Positions 59,568 to 64,000 of a stretch of DNA of 64,000 nucleotides are shown here, piece after piece. The position numbers and the translations under genes are program-made. Source of the stretch: Proteus mirabilis ATCC 29906 (lineage in GTDB: Bacteria; Pseudomonadota; Gammaproteobacteria; Enterobacterales; Enterobacteriaceae); assembly GCF_000160755.1 (NCBI RefSeq), contig NZ_GG668593.1, positions 48,289 through 112,288 on the forward strand, read 5' to 3'. The first letter of the stretch is position 1. Every line of letters begins with the position of its first letter. The notes under the pieces are model-generated. The model was not told where the DNA came from and did not search any database. It saw only the letters and a program-made list of their open reading frames with translations.

Positions 59568-59736
59568 GAACCCAAACCAACTTGATCGCTACTATAAAAA
59601 TCACCGAGGTATCGTTGTTCATGTTGTTCGTTATGACAGAGAAAAACAGCGCGTTATTTTTATGCTTGATGGTTGTGACGACCCACAGTGTGAACCTGTA
59701 CAGCGTTTTAAAGAGAAGTACACACGTATTAAGTAA
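59557..59736 (+). CDS. DUF4222-like small phage protein
   Basis: 59 aa from ATG 59557. YYKNHRGIVVHVVRYD and VIFMLDGCDD...PVQRFKEKYTRI match the DUF4222 pattern of lambdoid phages (a small SH3-like protein of unknown role). It overlaps the upstream ORF, and the replication gene starts twelve bases after its stop. A longer frame from 59542 exists. Confidence 0.75.
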   Translation: MSNENPNQLDRYYKNHRGIVVHVVRYDREKQRVIFMLDGCDDPQCEPVQRFKEKYTRIK

Positions 59737-59748
59737 TGAGGTGGCAAG

Positions 59749-60840
59749 ATGAGTTTATTATTACTAAAAAGTCGCCCTTTAGTCGTTATTCCTGAATTAG
59801 CGGTACGCCTTGGTTTAAATGAGGCGATGCTGTTACAGCAAATTCAATATTGGCTAACTGAAACCACTTCAGGTGTTGAATATGACGGCTCACGCTGGAT
59901 TTATAACACAGTTGAGGAGTGGAAGAATCAATTTCCTTTTTTCTCTGAATCAACGATTAAACGTGCTTTTACTAATTTGAAAAAGCAGGGTGTTTTACGC
60001 ATCGAGCAAATCAATAAATCGAACCATGACCGCACTAATTATTATGCGATTAACTACGATCACCACTTGCTGACCGATGAGGTCAATATGACCCAATCGA
60101 ATGGTGATAATTCATCTGATCGAACAGTTCAAAATGACCTTATCGATAAGCGCAAATTGAAACCATCAAACAGTGCAAAATGCGCTGTTCTGAACGGGTC
60201 AAAATGGCCTGTTCTTACAGAGAATACAACAGAGATTACTTCAGAGAGTACAACAGAAACAGATCATTCGTCGCAGAATTCTGACGAATCCAGCGACCAG
60301 TCGAAAAATGATTTTTTAACTCGTTATCCTGAAGCAGTGATTTACAGCGCTAATGGGCAGAAATGGGGGGATGAAGATGATTTAAAAACGGCGAAATGGA
60401 TGTTTGGTCGTGTTAAAAAACTGAATCCGTCCGCGTTAGAGCCTACTTGGTATGACTGGGCGAACGATATCCGCCTGATGCGCCAAATCGATGGGCGTAC
60501 CCATGAGAAAATTTGTGCCTTGTTCGATTGGGCTAACAAAGATTCATTCTGGCACAAAAATATTTTAAGTCCTCGAAAATTACGTAAACACTTTGATGAA
60601 CTCACTATCCGTAGCCAAGAGCCAAGGAATGAACCAAAAGTTCAAGTTGACACCATTGAACGCGATAGTGCCTTTTCCCGCTTGATTGGCTCTCGCTCTA
60701 AACCTAAAAACCGCATTGAAGAAATTGCACTTGAGCTAGCAGGTAAAACAGGCATTCGTCGTATGAGTGAGTTTTCAGGTCGCCAAGCATGGAACAGCAT
60801 TTGGAAGCAAGCGATAGAAATGTTACAGGAGACTCAGTAA
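59749..60840 (+). CDS. Phage replication protein (O-like, winged helix)
   Basis: 363 aa. An N-terminal winged-helix domain (about 1-110: LNEAMLLQQIQYWL, WKNQFPFFSESTIKRAFTNLKKQGVLRI) typical of phage origin-binding or replisome organiser proteins, a Ser/Thr/Asn-rich linker (about 115-185), and a C-terminal region with YDWANDIRLMRQIDGRTHEKI and FWHKNILSPRKLRKHFDEL, resembling the C-terminal part of phage O/DnaT-like proteins. It sits where lambda O lies. No separate helicase loader (P) gene is seen after it, so it may recruit the host helicase itself. Confidence 0.75.
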   Translation: MSLLLLKSRPLVVIPELAVRLGLNEAMLLQQIQYWLTETTSGVEYDGSRWIYNTVEEWKNQFPFFSESTIKRAFTNLKKQGVLRIEQINKSNHDRTNYYAINYDHHLLTDEVNMTQSNGDNSSDRTVQNDLIDKRKLKPSNSAKCAVLNGSKWPVLTENTTEITSESTTETDHSSQNSDESSDQSKNDFLTRYPEAVIYSANGQKWGDEDDLKTAKWMFGRVKKLNPSALEPTWYDWANDIRLMRQIDGRTHEKICALFDWANKDSFWHKNILSPRKLRKHFDELTIRSQEPRNEPKVQVDTIERDSAFSRLIGSRSKPKNRIEEIALELAGKTGIRRMSEFSGRQAWNSIWKQAIEMLQETQ

Positions 60841-60920
60841 TGCTAACTAAATACATTTTGTTCGTTGGTTTTTGGTTTGTAGTGACATTATTGATTGGGT
60901 TATGGGGTACTTATGCCTGA
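60840..60920 (+). CDS. Very small membrane peptide (26 aa), tentative
   Basis: Starts at TAATG overlapping the replication gene stop: MLTKYILFVGFWFVVTLLIG and a short end. It is essentially one membrane helix. Overlapping start suggests coupled translation, but function is unknown. Confidence 0.45.
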   Translation: MLTKYILFVGFWFVVTLLIGLWGTYA

Positions 60921-60993
60921 GTTGATGTTAATGGATATTGTGAAGGAGAGAATAATCTGCCCATTTAATCACGTGATGTACGGTCACGAGTAA
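60913..60993 (+). CDS. Second 26-aa micro-ORF, tentative
   Basis: Overlaps the previous micro-ORF by eight bases (ATGCCTGA). Reads MPELMLMDIVKERI, then a Cys/His-containing end. Coding is only supported by the tight overlap with its neighbour. Confidence 0.3.
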   Translation: MPELMLMDIVKERIICPFNHVMYGHE

Positions 60994-60996
60994 AAC

Positions 60997-61005
60997 GTGG
61001 AGAGA
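60997..61005 (+). promoter_or_regulatory. Shared leader motif before the antirepressor
   Basis: GTGGAGAGA (preceded by C rather than T) on the plus strand, six bases before the ATG at 61012. Confidence 0.6.
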
Positions 61006-61011
61006 AATAGC

Positions 61012-61719
61012 ATGATGCAAAAAATAATGGAAGTTTCAGTATTACCCATAATGAATCGTGAATTAACTATGTCGAGTCGAGAGATTGCCAGTTTAACGGG
61101 AAGTAATCATTCCGATGTTAAGCGTTCTGCCGATAGGCTTTTTGTTGCTCAAATTTTAACCCAGCCATTGGCTGAGTTCCCTTTTGAACATAACGGCAAT
61201 CAATATACTGAATATCGTTTTAATAAAAGAGACTCTCTGGTGTTGGTAGCTCGATTGTCACCTCAGTTCACAGCAAAAATAGTTGATCGCTGGCAGGAAT
61301 TAGAATCAAAAATGCAGCCAGTCATTCCTCAAACATTACCAGAAGCATTGCGATTAGCAGCAGACTTAGCAGAAGAAAAACAAAAATTGGAAAGTGAACT
61401 GGCGATTGCGACACCTAAGGCTCAGTTTGTTGATAATTATGTTTTATCCCATGGTTCTATGACATTTCGACAAGTGTGTAAATTACTGCAGGCGAAAGAA
61501 ACCGATTTTCGTTGTTTTTTAATTGATAAGAAAATTATGTATCGCTTGAATAATACGTTTACGCCTTATCAAACTCATGTCGATCTTGGTCGCTTTGAGA
61601 TAAAAACGGGAACGAACCAAAAAAATAACCACGCTTTTGCACAATCAAGGTTTACTACTAAAGGTGTGAAGTGGATTGCAGGGTTATGGGCTGAATATAA
61701 AGTTGAGGATGAGATTTAA
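61012..61719 (+). CDS. Phage antirepressor (Rha N-terminal, KilAC C-terminal)
   Basis: 235 aa. The N-terminal half (LTMSSREIASLTGSNHSDVKRSADRL, about 12-100) is the Rha/phage-regulatory type, and the C-terminal half (PKAQFVDNYVLSHGSMTFRQVCKLL, TTKGVKWIAGLW, about 135-235) is the KilAC/antirepressor domain. It could relieve repression by the non-cleavable CI-like protein. ATG 61012 is preferred over an in-frame GTG inside the shared leader motif. It overlaps the DUF968 gene by one base. Confidence 0.8.
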   Translation: MMQKIMEVSVLPIMNRELTMSSREIASLTGSNHSDVKRSADRLFVAQILTQPLAEFPFEHNGNQYTEYRFNKRDSLVLVARLSPQFTAKIVDRWQELESKMQPVIPQTLPEALRLAADLAEEKQKLESELAIATPKAQFVDNYVLSHGSMTFRQVCKLLQAKETDFRCFLIDKKIMYRLNNTFTPYQTHVDLGRFEIKTGTNQKNNHAFAQSRFTTKGVKWIAGLWAEYKVEDEI

Positions 61720-62744
61720 TGAAACTACTCTTAACGCCCTATATTCAGTCTGACCTTGGCGTTGTTTTATTGAAGCCTGGAGCGGAGTTGCTTAAGCAAT
61801 TTAAACCACATTCGCGCGTGATTATTAGCGATGTACCAAAAAGTTTAGATAAATGGCCTTCTGGGGCATTAACAGGAAATGAACAGCCATTATTGGATAA
61901 CAAGGGCATTGTTGATTTTTTGAATAATAAAAAAGTTCTCCAAGCTATGGGAGGATTGTCATCGATGAATATGTGGATAGGCAGAAATATCCATTGTTGT
62001 CAGATTAACGATAAGCATGACAGTTATCATCATCATGAATTAACAACCACATGGCATAAAGACGGTGTGATACGGACTTGTTGGTACCATGATAATCATA
62101 TTCGCCATTCATCAGCTGAGTGGGTTGCTGAATTGGCTCATAAAAATCGTATTGCTTGGATGGTAGACACTATTCGCAGTCGTTTAAGATTGGATAATGG
62201 CCACCAGCTGACAGTACCCGATTTTTTCTCATTTGCTGTGATGCATAAACTGGTTGATGAATTACCTGATGCGATATTACGTCAAATTTTGGATTGGTCT
62301 GAAAAACCTAAAGAGCGCAGGGTACATGGTGGTTTTCCTGAAGCAGATATTATTCCAAGCAATGTAACAGCACTATCAACAATGAATGAACGATTAGACA
62401 TGATAAGACCAGTCATAAAAGTTGCTATCGATCCTGAGCCACTAGCGTCATTCCTTTTGAAACCTAAAATGCAACGTTGGGAGAATTCCCAATGGCTTCA
62501 ATGGGTGAAAACACAGCCTTGTTGTGTTTGCGGACAACAAGCTGACGATCCACATCACATTATCGGCCATGGTATGGGAGGTATGGGAACGAAAGTTCAT
62601 GACTTATTCACTATTCCATTATGTCGGCAACATCATGATGAGTTACATCGTGATCCCAAGTTGTGGGAAGCCACTTATGGCAATCAAATCGAATTGTTAT
62701 TTTCTTTTCTAAATCGTTCATTAGGAATAGGGGCATTGGTTTAA
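61719..62744 (+). CDS. DUF968 protein with HNH-like zinc motif
   Basis: 341 aa. The N-terminal part matches DUF968 (LLTPYIQSDLGVVLLKPG, VIISDVPKSLDKWPSG), and the C-terminal part has CCVCGQQADDPHHIIGHG and LCRQHHDELHRDP, an HNH/zinc-finger-like set of Cys and His. DUF968 proteins (e.g. E. coli YbcN family neighbours) are common in early regions of lambdoid phages; a nuclease role is possible but unproven. It overlaps the antirepressor stop (TAATG). Confidence 0.8.
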   Translation: MKLLLTPYIQSDLGVVLLKPGAELLKQFKPHSRVIISDVPKSLDKWPSGALTGNEQPLLDNKGIVDFLNNKKVLQAMGGLSSMNMWIGRNIHCCQINDKHDSYHHHELTTTWHKDGVIRTCWYHDNHIRHSSAEWVAELAHKNRIAWMVDTIRSRLRLDNGHQLTVPDFFSFAVMHKLVDELPDAILRQILDWSEKPKERRVHGGFPEADIIPSNVTALSTMNERLDMIRPVIKVAIDPEPLASFLLKPKMQRWENSQWLQWVKTQPCCVCGQQADDPHHIIGHGMGGMGTKVHDLFTIPLCRQHHDELHRDPKLWEATYGNQIELLFSFLNRSLGIGALV

Positions 62745-62771
62745 CGTGTATACGGCACGGGGAGCATTAGT

Positions 62772-63170
62772 ATGAGAGATATGCAGGAAGTTTTATCGCG
62801 TTGGGGAGCGTGGTCAGCTAATGAGGGAAATAGTATCGATTACTCATCAATTGCCGCAGGTTTTAAAGGGTTGATTCCAAGTTCAAGACGAAGCCAAGAG
62901 CAATGTTCAGATGATGATGGCTTAAAAATCAATAAAGCGGTATTACATTTAAAGATAAATAATAGTTACTTGTTTCAATTGGTTATTATGTACTATGTGA
63001 AGAATTATCCTTTGCGTTCAATGGCTTCAAAACTCGGTATTTCGCATAATGAAGTGGCTAAGCGATTACAGGCAGCGGAAGGATTTATTGAAGGGTGTTT
63101 ATCGGTTGATAATGTAAAATTAGATATGGATAAAATAATTAAAAAATACCCTATTTATAGTCTTGCGTAA
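62772..63170 (+). CDS. Antitermination protein Q-like
   Basis: 132 aa. Matches the Q antiterminator family (MRDMQEVLSRWGAWSANEG, IDYSSIAAGFKGLIPSSRRSQ, QCSDDDGL) with a sigma-like helix-turn-helix (YPLRSMASKLGISHNEVAKRLQAAEGFIEGCL, about 78-110). It should allow RNA polymerase to pass terminators of the late operon. It is the last early gene before a long gap, as in lambdoid phages. Confidence 0.85.
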   Translation: MRDMQEVLSRWGAWSANEGNSIDYSSIAAGFKGLIPSSRRSQEQCSDDDGLKINKAVLHLKINNSYLFQLVIMYYVKNYPLRSMASKLGISHNEVAKRLQAAEGFIEGCLSVDNVKLDMDKIIKKYPIYSLA

Positions 63171-63512
63171 TTACAAAACACAATATATTGTATTAATAAT
63201 GGTTTTGATATTACATGGTTTATCTATTAAGAAAAGCTCGTGAGTATAACGAGGTTGTGTTTTTTAGAGGTGCACGTAATCTGATTTACAGCTAAAAAAT
63301 AAAGTTTGCTATCTGAATTTTTCTATGGCTTAATAGCGTCACTGGTTTGGAAGTACAGACCTATTTATGTTAGTAAGTTTAAAGTTGTTCCCATTTAGCG
63401 TTATCCTCGATACCTCTTCATTGTGAATTCCTTCTAATTAATACCCATAAGTAAAAATACAAAACAAACCGCCTATGCCTTATGGCAAATTAAATAAATT
63501 AAGGGAAATTCT
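63171..63512. other. Gap after Q, probable late promoter and csp leader
   Basis: 342 bases without a convincing gene. By analogy with lambda it should hold the Q-dependent late promoter and Q-binding site. The right part is probably the long 5' leader of the cold-shock gene; TGCC-TTAT-GGCA near 63476-63487 can form a small hairpin. Confidence 0.4.
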
Positions 63513-63725
63513 ATGTCTAATACAATGACTGGTACAGTAAAATGGTTTAACGATGATAAAGGTTTTGGTTTCATCACTCCTAAAGATGGAAGTAAAGATG
63601 TATTTGTACATTACTCTGCAATTCAGAGTGATGACTTCAAATCTCTGATGGAAGGCCAAGAAGTTTCATTTACCATGGAAAATGGTATGAAAGGCCCAGC
63701 AGCAGGCAACGTGGTGGCTCTCTAA
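63513..63725 (+). CDS. CspA-family cold-shock protein (prophage-borne)
   Basis: 70 aa OB-fold RNA chaperone. RNP1 KGFGFI and RNP2 VFVHY are intact, WFNDDKG is typical. E. coli Qin and other prophages also carry csp genes (cspB, cspF, cspI types), so this is probably a phage cargo gene. AAGGGAAA lies upstream of the ATG. A tiny zinc-ribbon ORF follows eight bases after its stop. Confidence 0.92.
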   Translation: MSNTMTGTVKWFNDDKGFGFITPKDGSKDVFVHYSAIQSDDFKSLMEGQEVSFTMENGMKGPAAGNVVAL

Positions 63726-63732
63726 AGGCGCT

Positions 63733-63873
63733 ATTACTATTTACCTCTATTTTAAATGCCCTTGTTGTCGCGGTTCACAATATAGAACATCACAATTTGA
63801 TGTCACAGTGAACAATCCGCACGGCGCAAAATGTATCTTTTGCAAAAGTGTGATGACAGCTCAAATGAGTTGA
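63733..63873 (+). CDS. Tiny zinc-ribbon protein, apparent ATT start
   Basis: About 46 codons, FKCPCCRGSQYRTSQFDVTV, followed by AKCIFCKS, so two CxxC pairs for one zinc. The frame is closed upstream at 63690 and contains no ATG, GTG or TTG before the first Cys; ATT at 63733 (or 63739) would have to start it, eight bases after the csp stop and after AAAGG. An alternative is a lost ATG. No domain name is certain. Confidence 0.5.
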   Translation: MTIYLYFKCPCCRGSQYRTSQFDVTVNNPHGAKCIFCKSVMTAQMS

Positions 63874-63893
63874 GCATTAAATAGTTGAATATA

Positions 63894-63927
63894 CAAAACC
63901 TCGCTTTGGCGGGGTTTTGTTTTTTTT
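63894..63927 (+). terminator. Terminator after csp/zinc-ribbon unit
   Basis: CAAAACCTCGC (63894-63904) / GCGGGGTTTTG (63909-63919), TTTG loop, one T-G pair, followed by eight T. Confidence 0.9.
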
Positions 63928-64000
63928 AAATATATTTATAATTATTAATTAAAAAATTTGTTGGAAGTTTTTCGTTTTCATTGATTGTTTGTTTATATTC

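Overview
The window is chromosomal DNA of a low-GC enterobacterium of the Morganellaceae, most likely Proteus (P. mirabilis group). Two points suggest this: the gene order closely follows the E. coli rne-to-icd region, and the ycfJ position between ndh and mfd carries a protein that looks like the Proteus swarming regulator UmoD. A prophage sits directly beside icd and runs off the right edge.

Layout. 1-1846 (minus): a partial autotransporter with a secreted class A/PAP2 acid phosphatase head. 2175-10647: indolepyruvate/keto-acid decarboxylase with a divergent LysR regulator, D-lactate dehydrogenase (dld), exonuclease I (sbcB), a LacY/CscB-type sugar symporter behind a two-operator promoter, and tmaR. 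10822-16977: RNase E with a long leader, rluC, a small lipoprotein and yceF. 17119-25912: the fatty-acid operon yceD-rpmF-plsX-fabH-fabD-fabG-acpP-fabF followed by pabC-mltG-tmk. 25909-33408: holB, tatD-type nuclease, hinT, ycfL, lpoB, thiK, nagZ, ycfP and ndh (with an FNR box). 34297-41683: umoD, mfd and the lipoprotein exporter lolCDE; lolD is interrupted by a one-base frameshift in an A7 run. 41774-53864: cobB, pepT, a small membrane protein, roxA, phoQ-phoP, purB-hflD-mnmA, nudJ-rluE and icd. Compared with E. coli, ptsG/fhuE and potABCD are absent from their usual positions.

53932-64000 is the left and early part of a lambdoid prophage. From left to right it holds three direct repeats that look like integrase arm sites, a lambda-type integrase, an excisionase, a yfdR-yfdQ-yfdP cassette (YfdR is a reported DnaA-binding protein), small leader ORFs, a repressor without a protease domain flanked by matching palindromic operators, a YdaS/Cro-like protein, a YmfL/CII-like regulator, small ORFs including DUF4222, an O-like replication protein, a Rha/KilAC antirepressor, DUF968, antiterminator Q, a CspA-type cold-shock protein and a tiny zinc-ribbon ORF that seems to lack a standard start codon. 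Lysis and structural genes and attR lie outside the window.

The most unusual signals are: a shared leader motif TGTGRAGAGA placed before many separate prophage genes on both strands, often fused to micro-ORFs or hairpins; an architecture-perfect LacI-family looped promoter with no linked repressor; a UmoD/YcfJ protein that has lost the glycine-zipper core; a PhoQ sensor without the acidic patch; and two homopolymer frameshifts (lolD and a small phage ORF), which may be real or assembly errors.
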